Below are positions 1-6,959 of a stretch of 9,050 nt of DNA, piece by piece. The notes beneath the pieces are model-generated. The model saw only the letters and a program-made list of their open reading frames with translations. It searched no databases and was not told the DNA's origin. Origin of the DNA: Legionella genomosp. 1 (GTDB lineage: Bacteria; Pseudomonadota; Gammaproteobacteria; Legionellales; Legionellaceae); the NCBI GenBank assembly GCA_945901965.1, contig CAMDMN010000075.1:1-9050 (forward strand). The letters run 5' to 3'. The stretch's first letter is position 1; the number at the start of each line of letters is the position of its first letter. The translations under genes were made by a program, and so were the position numbers.

Positions 1-85
1 TAAATTTACTAAAATTATCTTCTGATGAACTTGCTTGCATAACAGGTTGAAGCTCTCTAGCTATATTTTCTATAAAATTGGGCAT
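1..85 (-). CDS. 5' end of an unidentified gene, cut by the window edge
   Basis: An open frame starts at the ATG whose complement lies at 83-85 and runs without a stop off the left edge, giving 28 full codons. The product begins MPNFIENIARELQPVMQ and continues with a serine/glutamate-rich stretch. An AGGA ribosome binding site lies 7 bases upstream of the ATG (93-96), which supports this as a true start. The gene follows the Lrp/AsnC regulator on the same strand with a 159-base gap. Regulators of this family often control an adjacent gene, so it may be a target; that is inference. The visible fragment is too short to assign a family, and I do not recognise it. Confidence 0.7.
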   Translation of the reverse strand, partial: MPNFIENIARELQPVMQASSSEDNFSKF

Positions 86-117
86 AATAAAATCCTACTC
101 CGAGTAAAAACACAAAT

Positions 118-138
118 ATTGTACCACGCCATGGTCAA
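118..138 (-). promoter_or_regulatory. Possible promoter -10 with overlapping inverted repeat, upstream of the left-edge gene
   Basis: On the minus strand TACAAT (118-123) matches the sigma-70 -10 consensus at five of six bases and lies 32 bases upstream of the start codon at 85. I see no convincing -35 box at 16-18 bases: the TTGACC at 133-138 is only 9 bases away. Overlapping it is an imperfect inverted repeat, TTG-t-ACCA and TGGT-CAA, around a 5-base centre (119-138). It could be an operator for the neighbouring regulator. Weak evidence from sequence alone. Confidence 0.25.
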
Positions 139-244
139 TAAAAAAACAATTGGGTCGTAAATAGCCAAAAAATTACAAACACAATGTAATGCAATGGGCG
201 TGTTGCAACAATTTAAGGTAACCATAAATTTATGACTTGCTCAT

Positions 245-766
245 TTATTCCTCAGGAAGATTAACGCTGGTATCGTATTTAACTCTATTCAAACAAACAA
301 CAGATCTATAACTACGAATATTTTCTTCCGAAGAAAACACGCGTCGCGAAAATTCGTGGTAATGATTCATGTCTTCCATCTGGACAACAAGAATATAGTC
401 TATATCTCCAGATACAAAATAACATTGCTTAACCTCATTATGCTTAAGCATTCTTTTTTCAAAAGCCTCTAATAATTCTTCTCTTTGCCGCTCTAAAATA
501 ATACTTACAAAGATAGTCAATGTCTTACCAGCTTTGAATGGATCAATAATCGCAACGTCTCTAATCACACCTAAATCACGTAATCTACGTACGCGTCTTA
601 AACAAGGAGGTGGTGATAAATGCACCAATTCTGCAAGTTCAAGATTGGTTATTTTATTATTTTTTTGCAGAATATTTAATATTTTCCTATCAATTCGATC
701 TAATTTTAGATCATCATTCTGCCTTTCAGTGGCTCCAATCTCATTGTTTTGGTCAGCTCTTTTCAT
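245..766 (-). CDS. Lrp/AsnC family transcriptional regulator
   Basis: This is a 173-residue DNA-binding regulator of the leucine-responsive/asparagine type, a family that acts in the cytoplasm and usually senses amino acids. Residues 22-75 form the winged helix-turn-helix: LDRIDRKIL opens it, and the recognition segment SPPPCLRRVRRL (51-62) is a hallmark of the family. Residues about 84-160 are the RAM effector-binding and oligomerisation domain, with the typical SGDIDYILVVQMEDM core (119-133) and the terminal K-x-x-T near VKYDTSV. It is slightly longer than the usual 150-165 residues because of a polar tail of about 20 residues before the HTH. The start is supported by TAAGG (773-777) 6 bases upstream, and no internal Met offers a better one. 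It is not part of the ankyrin operon, being separated by 185 bases that contain a REPIN-like element. The ligand and targets cannot be told from sequence; autoregulation is common in the family. Confidence 0.95.
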   Translation of the reverse strand: MKRADQNNEIGATERQNDDLKLDRIDRKILNILQKNNKITNLELAELVHLSPPPCLRRVRRLRDLGVIRDVAIIDPFKAGKTLTIFVSIILERQREELLEAFEKRMLKHNEVKQCYFVSGDIDYILVVQMEDMNHYHEFSRRVFSSEENIRSYRSVVCLNRVKYDTSVNLPEE

Positions 767-790
767 AAATTACCTTATGAGTAGCAAATA

Positions 791-796
791 AGTATA
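791..796 (-). promoter_or_regulatory. Candidate -10 box for the Lrp/AsnC gene
   Basis: On the minus strand TATACT lies 24 bases upstream of the regulator's ATG at 766, within a very AT-rich stretch. It matches the sigma-70 -10 consensus at five of six positions and would give a short leader carrying the TAAGG ribosome binding site. The region 17-18 bases further upstream is T-rich but has no good TTGACA match, so the assignment is tentative. Confidence 0.35.
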
Positions 797-820
797 TATT
801 CTTAAAGTTTAGACTAAAAA

Positions 821-848
821 TATGAAATTTTTATTCCTTTATTTCATA
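821..848. promoter_or_regulatory. 8-bp perfect inverted repeat, candidate operator upstream of the Lrp/AsnC gene
   Basis: TATGAAAT (821-828) and ATTTCATA (841-848) are perfect inverted repeats around a 12-base spacer. Their centres are 20 bases apart, about two helical turns, which suits a dimeric or higher-order DNA-binding protein. The site is 25 bases upstream of the candidate -10 box of the regulator gene, a natural place for autoregulation. Read as RNA on the minus strand, it is an A/U-rich hairpin followed by a short run of U, so a weak terminator for the operon to the right is the alternative. The sequence alone does not decide. Confidence 0.35.
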
Positions 849-853
849 GCGTG

Positions 854-950
854 GTAGCCTGGTTAGTGCTTGCGATAACCAGGATTTATCTAACCAAAAC
901 GACCACTTCCAGCTATATAACCCGGTTATCGCAAGCGCTAACCAGGCTAC
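854..950. repeat. REPIN-like element: two inverted GTAG-headed REP hairpins
   Basis: The arms at 854-883 and 921-950 are 30 bases each and are reverse complements at 28 of 30 positions, separated by 37 bases. Each arm begins, in its own orientation, with GTAG followed by a palindrome. In the left arm CCTGGTTA and TAACCAGG pair perfectly around a 10-base loop; the right arm has the same design with one stem change. GTAG heads and head-to-head pairing are known features of REP sequences and REPINs mobilised by RAYT transposases (REP-associated tyrosine transposases). No RAYT gene is in this window. The element ends one base from the stop codon of the SecA-ankyrin gene, so transcripts will carry the hairpins in the 3' untranslated region, where they may stabilise the message or attenuate read-through. 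There is no T-tract, so it is not a classical intrinsic terminator. I see no clear target-site duplication. Confidence 0.8.
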
Positions 951-951
951 A

Positions 952-3900
952 TTAATAGACCAGCGTCTTTTGATTTTCGAATATAGTTTTGATCTCACTC
1001 GAGCTTGATGCTCTCAGATAATCGGCAGCGACCTTACCGTTGTTATCTTCAATATCCGTTCTAGCACCAGCGTCTATTAATAGTTTCGCTGTTGTTGCTC
1101 GATTATTTTGTACGGCAATATGAAGTAGCGTTTTTTTACTGGATGGGTTTTTATCTACTGCATTGATATCCACCCCTGAGTATTCAAGTAATAACCTTAA
1201 ACTGTCATCATCCCCTGCTGCTACTATTTTTCGTAATGCTTCTTCATCAGTAGGTATGGTCGTTTTGATGGTTTTGTATTTATCTAATAAAGCATCGATC
1301 AGGGTACTTGGTGTAGGTTTACCTAAGGTTTTCATGCCCTCTATGGTTGATTCGGCTAAATAATCAGCAGCTGTCTTATCTGCACTATCTTTAATATCCA
1401 TTGCAGCACCCATGACAATTAAAATCATTGCTGCATTCACTTTGCCATTTTCTATGGCTAAATGTAGGGCTGTTTTTTTACTATCATCTTGAGAATTCAT
1501 GAGAGAATTTACAAATGTCGATAATAAAAATATATCTCCATCATTACCCGTAACGGCAGCCTTTCTAAATGACAGTGAATATACGGCAGGTAAACCAGAA
1601 TATCGATATTTCACAAGTATATTAACTATTGGACCACTTTTTAATTCAGCCCGTATTTTTGAATTAAATACCCGCATATCTTCTTGGCTTGATCTTGCTA
1701 AATAATCCTCGGCACTAACTCCATCACCATCAACTACACTAGTACTTGCTTTTGCTGCCAATAAAAGCCGAACTGTTGTTAGATGTCCATTCGTTATGGC
1801 TTCATGTAAAGGTGCTTTTTTTGTTACAGGATCAACTAGATTGATATTTACCATTTTTGTCTTAAGCAATTGAAAAACTTCTTCATTGGCACCTTTTGCT
1901 ACTGCTTGATAAAATACTTGATCTAAGGTTGGAAGCTGAATATCTACCGTCTGGTATTTTATTAAAATCTTTTCAATATCATCATCGGGATCGTCAGGAG
2001 CAGGTTCAAAAAAAGACATATTAAACGAGCTGTTAGTAAATAAAGATATCATACTAGGCGTTTTGGCATAAGCGCCTGCTTTCTTGTAAGTATAATCCCT
2101 TTTATTCAGATCAGCACCAGCAGATACCAAAAGCTCTGCCACTAGTTCATGTCCATTCTGAACAGCTAAATGAAGCGCTGTTTTTTTAGAACGAGGATTA
2201 TTGTCTTCCGCATCAATGTCAACATCTGAGTATTTAAGTAAAGATCTTAGACTCTCAACATCCCCTACTTCTGCTATTTTTCGTAATGCTTCCTCAATAC
2301 TTGGAGTAATTATATTGATCGTTCTGTACTTATCTAATAAGGAGTTGACTGCTTCAGTAGGCGTACGTTTTACCAAATATTTAGTTAACATTTTCATGCC
2401 GTCAATAGTTGATTCAGCCAAATAATCAGTAGCTGTCTTATCAGCCGCATCTTTAATATCAGTTGCGGCACTCATTGCAATGATTAACCTCGCTGTATTC
2501 ACATGACCATTTTCTATAGCCAAATGGAGGGCTGTTTTTTTACTAACATCTTCTTGAGCATTACGCATTGTGCCGTTATCAAGTTTCATCGATAGGAGCA
2601 GGTCTTCATCATTACCCAAAGCGGCTATACTTCTGAAAACAGGATCCATGGGCTTTGAACTCAAATTAGTGGACCTGTATTTTGTAAGCAACTGAAAAGC
2701 CTGAGGTTGTTTCATTCTATAAAATGCCTGCATCCCTTCAACAGCTGATCTTTCCAAATAATGATCCGCACTCAATCCTTCACCATCAACTACAGTTGTT
2801 ATCACTTTCGCTGCTAATAACAGCTGAACAGTTGTCACATGACCATTAGCTATTGCTTCGTGCAGGGCTGTTTTTTTAGTGGATGGATTAACTTGATTTA
2901 AATTTACTTTTGCCAATATAAATTGCATAACTTCATCAATTTCACCCGTTGCTACCGCTTTGTAAAATGCTTGTTGTAAGTTTGGCTGTTGAGTGTCTAC
3001 CGTCTGGTATTTTGTTAAAATCTTACGAACAACGTCCTCTGGCGATTCTTCTCCACTAAGCGCAGGCTCATCTTCAATAGAAAAAGACGTCTCTAGCGAA
3101 CGCTTATTAAATATAGCTAACATGCTCGGCGTTTTGGCATAATCTTCTGCTTTCTTTTTAGAGGCATCCTTTTTATCCCTATTTGCACCAGCAGATACCA
3201 ATATCTGAGCCACCAATTCATGTCCATTCGCAACGGCTAGATGAAGCGCTGTTTTTTTAGATCCCGTTTTTTTATCTTGTGCATCAATATCAACACCTTC
3301 AGTCAGAAGAAAAACCACATCATCTTTAGCGCCCACAACAGCAGCTCGCCTCAGCATTTTTTCTAATGAATCAAACGCTGACAATTTATATTTAATCCTC
3401 AAACGATCGATCTGCCCAAGAGGCGCTGTTTTTTTGACAAAGGCTTTCATCCCTGGTGTTGTTGTTTTTTCTGCATAATCATTGGCTGTTGCACCGGCAG
3501 CATCTTTAATATCAGTAGACGCTTTTGCCGTTATTAATAGTCTCGCTGTGCTCACCCGACCTTTTTCAATAGCTAAATGAAGCGCTGTTTTTTTGCTGAG
3601 TGGATTATCATCTTGTGCATCAATAACAGCGCCTGATTCTATCAAACAAAAAACATCCTCATCACACCCCATAGCCGCGGCACGCCTCAATGCTTTATCT
3701 AAGCTTGGTTCTTCTGTGTCTTTACTGGTTTTATATTTCGACAATAACCTTTTCAGATCATCACCAGATAGGGGCTCATACATTAAAGCGTTCATACCAT
3801 CGAGTCTTGAATCCATAGCAGCATCTATTGCGGTCACTCCGCTACAATCTTCTAAATTAAAGGAAGCGCCAGCCGCTAATAAAAGCCGCGCCGTATTGAT

Positions 3901-4050
3901 ATGTCCATTCTCAATGGCCCTGTGAAGTGCTGTTTTCTTTTGGGTTGGAGTGTTATCTTGAGCGTCAATAAATACACCTGATTGGAGTAAGCGAAACACT
4001 TCTTCATCATTACCACGAGCAGCTTCTACTCTTAAGATTTTCTGCAAACC
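952..4050 (-). repeat. Nine tandem composite ankyrin units in the C-terminal half of the SecA-like protein
   Basis: Units start near residues 966, 1066, 1179, 1305, 1416, 1533, 1656, 1773 and 1881. Each has a helical ankyrin-like repeat (core ALRKAAxxG...LL.....IDAQD) and then a canonical ankyrin repeat (core SKKTALHLAIENGH...ARLL), so about 18 repeats in all. Units two to nine are introduced by a linker with a conserved LLxKYxT-like motif. Unit similarity follows a three-step order: units 3 and 6 share AKTPSM, units 4 and 7 share KYQTVD and FYxAVAxG, units 5 and 8 share DYLAESTI. The spacing of equivalent units is about 350 residues (1.05 kb). Ankyrin repeats bind proteins, so the array is probably the partner-recognition arm. 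Confidence 0.88.
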
Positions 4051-6945
4051 AAGCTCGGTTGCATTAAATACAGTAGCTTCTGTTGGAGAAGCGCTGTCTG
4101 TAGAAAGTACAGGTGCTTTTTGCGTGGATGCAAGAATTTTTCTAAAAAGACTATCAATATTAAATAACGCAAACTCTGTTTGTAATGTTGCATAATCAGC
4201 CTCAATTTTAGCTTTAGCCTCTATAAAATCATCATGATGATAATCAGATAATTGAGTATAAAATTCGCCCCATTTTTCTGTCAGTTCCTGAAGATAAAGT
4301 GCTTTAAATTGCTTGATTAAGCTCATCCAATCAATAGATGCTGATGACCCTTTTTGTTCTAGCAAGGTTTTAGCATAGAGAACCACGGTAGCATATGCCT
4401 CGCTTAAATTTGCTTCAGTTTCATCAACCGCTGGTGTAAAGTGCTCACAGATTTCAATCAATCTAGCCTTCGTTTCTGCCGTATCAAAATCATCATGGGT
4501 GCTCTTTAACCGCCTAAAAAATTCCTCTAATTTGGAGTAACAAATAGCCTCTATCGCTAAGCTTATCTTACGCTGCTTAGATTCTTGTTCTGTCCTTTTA
4601 TCTCTAGTTTCATAGAGAAATGCATTAAATTCATCTGGTTTTAAAATTGATTTCTTCAATCGTAATAATAACTCCGGGCTTAGAGACAAAACACCTGAGC
4701 TTTTCATGGATACTATAGCCTCACAAGAACCCTCTTTTCCCTGCCGCGCTGAACGGCCATTGCCTTGTGCTTCAACACGTTCATTTGCTGCAAAATCTGC
4801 AAAAATAACATGTAATTTTCTGGCCAAAATATCGGTTCCTCGACCGGCCATATTTGTAGCAACCGTAATTACGCCGGGGAATGCAGCGCGTTTAATCACT
4901 TCATCTTCACATTCGGCCTGTTGCTCATTTAAAAGCTGGTGAGGCATTTTTTTTGCAGTCAAGAATTTAGCAAATTCAATCGTGTCTTTAATCGTGTTGA
5001 ATAAAACCAGACAAGACTCCGCATCCTCTGAAGTACTAAAAAATGAAAAAAAACCGGCTGTTTTTACAGCTTTGGCATTTAATACCTTATAAATGGCTTC
5101 AAATTGTTGCTTTGTATCATCATGTACTTTAAGTCCTAAATTAACGCGTCTATTAGGAACATGCGGTGGCACATCGAATGAATCGACATTATAAACCTCA
5201 CGAACCTCTGCCCGGATGACATCGCCCCCCATCGTGCCGGTTAATCCTAATATGGTTTTATACCCGGTAAAAAGAGACGTATGAGATAAGGAGGCTGCTG
5301 AATTTGATTCGGGCTTCGGTTGAATACCGTGCTTTACCTCAACAAATTGATGTAATCCACCTGTCCAGCGGCTGTGCTTAGACGTACGCCCAGTATGCTT
5401 GTGATCCACAATGAGTACAGTAGGAACATCTTGATAACCTCTACTCGTTAGAGTACGGATATTTTTAATCTCATAGTCAGTGTCTTGAGTATATTGAAGT
5501 GCCGCGTAGGCGTTTTTCATCCATTTTAATAATCGCGTTTTAGTGAAGGCCATAGCTTGATCTTTATAATGACCGTTATGCACCTCTTGTAGAGTGTCTC
5601 TTAAATGCTGGATGTCAATGTCAGCAAATTCATCTACTTTATGAGCTTTTATAAAGCTTAAAATGGGTTCATAAACCCAGCGATGATCATGTCGCGATTT
5701 AACCGACAAATAAGCTGAATTAAGCGCTGTATCGACCAATGTGTCAATCTCATCCACAATAACAACATCTAAGGTTCTAGGGACTAATACGCCCTCTCGT
5801 GCTGTGTAACGATGTTCTTTATGATACAAATTATCTCTTAAAATAGAGAATTTAATATCACTGACTGTCGCAAATAAAACTTGTCCATTAAAATCTTCTT
5901 TTTTAGGCTCAGGTTTTGACTCCGACTGACAAATTTCAGAACTTGTGATGCCGATTGATGCAAAAAAATCCTTGTATTTAGCACAGTCCCTGGTCGACAA
6001 ATAGTCATTCGAGCTTACAATATCAACAAAATGTCCTTGCGCCGCCATGTAAGCCGCTAATATGGCAATCACTGTCGACTTCCCTTCGCCTGTTTTAATT
6101 TGCGCGATTCTGCCGCAGAGGGATTCAGGTTTATGAAGTATGCCCAATAGCGCCATCATTTGAGTATCATGAGGAAATATATGGAAGTGTCGCCGAATCA
6201 GCTCACGTAATGAGGCTAATATTTGGATTTTAGCCTGAGCTAAGGTGGGATCTTCTTTAAGACGTCTGGCATTGCTTTGAATGTTGGTGCGAAGCTCATC
6301 TAGTGTAAAGCTAATTAAACGCTCTTTTTCAGCGTCAATACCTGTAAATTCGGCTTCAATACCTGCCAATTCATCATGATTTAAAGGGTAACGAAGATGC
6401 TCATCAACTCGCATAAATGCAGCAACTACTTCACTCACCGGTCTAGAGGGATATTTTGCATTGAACTCTCTCGTTCTTTGCATGCAAATAGTGTCTATTA
6501 GCGTGATTAAACTCGCCCCCGCTTTGATGAATCTAGCGTTAAATGACATCAGTAATCGAATGATTTCCGGATCATCTTTAAGCTCTTCAATAACTTGATA
6601 CAACTTAAGGTAATGACTAACACATCGTTCACTATCAGGAACTTTAGCGGTGAAGATTAAATAATAAATGGTAGGACCAAACATCAATTTAATCTGAGTC
6701 GCAGCTCTAATAAATTGATCGAACTCCGCTTCTTTAATACCATTTTTTAAACAAGTTAATGTGAGTTTTGCTAAGATCAATTTTTCAGGATCGCTAACAT
6801 CATCGGTCGATAAGGCCTTAAGTCGTTTACAAAAACTCACCCACTCCTCGGATACGCTCACAGAATAGCTCGTAGCAATTAACGGAATAGAGTCTTTAGC
6901 AAAAGAATCAAAGTCAAGCTTGGCAAGAAGCAACTCTATAGTCAT
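952..6945 (-). CDS. SecA-like ATPase fused to a long ankyrin-repeat array
   Basis: This 1997-residue protein has four parts. Residues 1-185 are a mostly helical region I do not recognise. Residues about 186-745 are a SecA-type DEAD motor with Walker A, Walker B, a PPXD-like segment and motifs V/VI. Residues about 745-960 are a charged helical stretch where SecA has its scaffold and wing, with only vague resemblance. Residues 966-1990 hold nine composite ankyrin units. There is no signal peptide, no membrane segment and no SecA zinc-binding CxC tail. Housekeeping SecA is about 800-900 residues with Walker A near residue 105; here it is at 284-290, so this is a divergent paralogue and not the general secretion ATPase. 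The ATG overlaps the upstream stop as ATGA and has GAAGG (6955-6959) 9 bases upstream. Likely ATP-driven remodelling or translocation of a protein partner, with ankyrin repeats giving specificity; a secreted host-directed effector is an alternative. Both are inference. Confidence 0.93.
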   Translation of the reverse strand: MTIELLLAKLDFDSFAKDSIPLIATSYSVSVSEEWVSFCKRLKALSTDDVSDPEKLILAKLTLTCLKNGIKEAEFDQFIRAATQIKLMFGPTIYYLIFTAKVPDSERCVSHYLKLYQVIEELKDDPEIIRLLMSFNARFIKAGASLITLIDTICMQRTREFNAKYPSRPVSEVVAAFMRVDEHLRYPLNHDELAGIEAEFTGIDAEKERLISFTLDELRTNIQSNARRLKEDPTLAQAKIQILASLRELIRRHFHIFPHDTQMMALLGILHKPESLCGRIAQIKTGEGKSTVIAILAAYMAAQGHFVDIVSSNDYLSTRDCAKYKDFFASIGITSSEICQSESKPEPKKEDFNGQVLFATVSDIKFSILRDNLYHKEHRYTAREGVLVPRTLDVVIVDEIDTLVDTALNSAYLSVKSRHDHRWVYEPILSFIKAHKVDEFADIDIQHLRDTLQEVHNGHYKDQAMAFTKTRLLKWMKNAYAALQYTQDTDYEIKNIRTLTSRGYQDVPTVLIVDHKHTGRTSKHSRWTGGLHQFVEVKHGIQPKPESNSAASLSHTSLFTGYKTILGLTGTMGGDVIRAEVREVYNVDSFDVPPHVPNRRVNLGLKVHDDTKQQFEAIYKVLNAKAVKTAGFFSFFSTSEDAESCLVLFNTIKDTIEFAKFLTAKKMPHQLLNEQQAECEDEVIKRAAFPGVITVATNMAGRGTDILARKLHVIFADFAANERVEAQGNGRSARQGKEGSCEAIVSMKSSGVLSLSPELLLRLKKSILKPDEFNAFLYETRDKRTEQESKQRKISLAIEAICYSKLEEFFRRLKSTHDDFDTAETKARLIEICEHFTPAVDETEANLSEAYATVVLYAKTLLEQKGSSASIDWMSLIKQFKALYLQELTEKWGEFYTQLSDYHHDDFIEAKAKIEADYATLQTEFALFNIDSLFRKILASTQKAPVLSTDSASPTEATVFNATELGLQKILRVEAARGNDEEVFRLLQSGVFIDAQDNTPTQKKTALHRAIENGHINTARLLLAAGASFNLEDCSGVTAIDAAMDSRLDGMNALMYEPLSGDDLKRLLSKYKTSKDTEEPSLDKALRRAAAMGCDEDVFCLIESGAVIDAQDDNPLSKKTALHLAIEKGRVSTARLLITAKASTDIKDAAGATANDYAEKTTTPGMKAFVKKTAPLGQIDRLRIKYKLSAFDSLEKMLRRAAVVGAKDDVVFLLTEGVDIDAQDKKTGSKKTALHLAVANGHELVAQILVSAGANRDKKDASKKKAEDYAKTPSMLAIFNKRSLETSFSIEDEPALSGEESPEDVVRKILTKYQTVDTQQPNLQQAFYKAVATGEIDEVMQFILAKVNLNQVNPSTKKTALHEAIANGHVTTVQLLLAAKVITTVVDGEGLSADHYLERSAVEGMQAFYRMKQPQAFQLLTKYRSTNLSSKPMDPVFRSIAALGNDEDLLLSMKLDNGTMRNAQEDVSKKTALHLAIENGHVNTARLIIAMSAATDIKDAADKTATDYLAESTIDGMKMLTKYLVKRTPTEAVNSLLDKYRTINIITPSIEEALRKIAEVGDVESLRSLLKYSDVDIDAEDNNPRSKKTALHLAVQNGHELVAELLVSAGADLNKRDYTYKKAGAYAKTPSMISLFTNSSFNMSFFEPAPDDPDDDIEKILIKYQTVDIQLPTLDQVFYQAVAKGANEEVFQLLKTKMVNINLVDPVTKKAPLHEAITNGHLTTVRLLLAAKASTSVVDGDGVSAEDYLARSSQEDMRVFNSKIRAELKSGPIVNILVKYRYSGLPAVYSLSFRKAAVTGNDGDIFLLSTFVNSLMNSQDDSKKTALHLAIENGKVNAAMILIVMGAAMDIKDSADKTAADYLAESTIEGMKTLGKPTPSTLIDALLDKYKTIKTTIPTDEEALRKIVAAGDDDSLRLLLEYSGVDINAVDKNPSSKKTLLHIAVQNNRATTAKLLIDAGARTDIEDNNGKVAADYLRASSSSEIKTIFENQKTLVY
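4711..6213 (-). other. SecA-type motor domain within the large protein (residues about 245-745)
   Basis: Motifs appear in the SecA order. FPHDTQ (257-262) is the Q-motif region. KTGEGKST (284-291) is Walker A, followed by SSNDYLSTRD (311-320), matching the SecA TxNDYLAxRD block. VVIVDEIDTLVD (394-405) is Walker B, DEID in place of SecA DEVD. VLIVDHKHTGR (510-520) and RWTGGLHQFVEVKHG (526-540) match the end of the SecA PPXD region. ILGLTGTMGG (565-574) is motif III. ITVATNMAGRGTDI (693-706) is the motif V block, almost identical to SecA, and QGNGRSARQGKEG (727-739) is motif VI with Gly to Ala between the two arginines. All the nucleotide-contacting residues I can check are present, so ATPase activity is likely. 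The PPXD-like segment implies it may still hold a polypeptide substrate. Confidence 0.92.
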
Positions 6946-6959
6946 GCTGGACCGCCTTC
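6942..6959 (-). promoter_or_regulatory. ATGA stop/start overlap and ribosome binding site coupling the two ankyrin genes
   Basis: The upstream ankyrin gene ends in TGA (6942-6944) and the SecA-ankyrin gene starts in ATG (6943-6945), so the two share the four bases ATGA. GAAGG at 6955-6959 lies 9 bases before the ATG, inside the end of the upstream gene. This arrangement is typical of translational coupling, and suggests the two proteins are made together in a set ratio. Confidence 0.85.

Noticed and set aside
133..138. TTGACC as the -35 box for the left-edge gene
   Set aside because: It is only 9 bases from the candidate -10 box, far too close for a sigma-70 promoter.
534..791. Plus-strand open frame of 85 codons across the Lrp/AsnC gene
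   Set aside because: It is antisense to a clearly conserved regulator, has low-complexity Ser/Phe-rich content and no ribosome binding site. It is a shadow of the real gene.
854..950. Intrinsic (rho-independent) terminator
   Set aside because: The hairpins are strong but neither strand has a T-tract directly after the stem, and the doublet with GTAG heads fits a REPIN better.
1131..3594. Programmed -1 frameshifting at the A7 runs
   Set aside because: The zero frame reads AAA-AAA-Axx, not the A-AAA-AAx phasing of a standard slippery heptamer, and the long frame needs no shift. Only unprogrammed slippage is kept as a possibility.
1163..3925. Several plus-strand open frames of 66-110 codons across the ankyrin array
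   Set aside because: They recur with the period of the minus-strand repeats and resemble each other only because the repeats do. They are antisense shadows.
976..4050. CRISPR-like or satellite DNA repeat
   Set aside because: The regular pattern is fully explained by an intact coding frame with diverged protein repeats. There are no short identical repeats with unique spacers.
4706..4942. Plus-strand open frame of 78 codons opposite motifs V and VI of the motor
   Set aside because: It lies antisense to the most conserved part of the SecA-like domain and shows no family features of its own.
952..6945. Calling the large gene the housekeeping secA
   Set aside because: The motor motifs fit, but Walker A lies near residue 285 instead of about 105, the zinc-binding tail is missing, and half the protein is ankyrin array.
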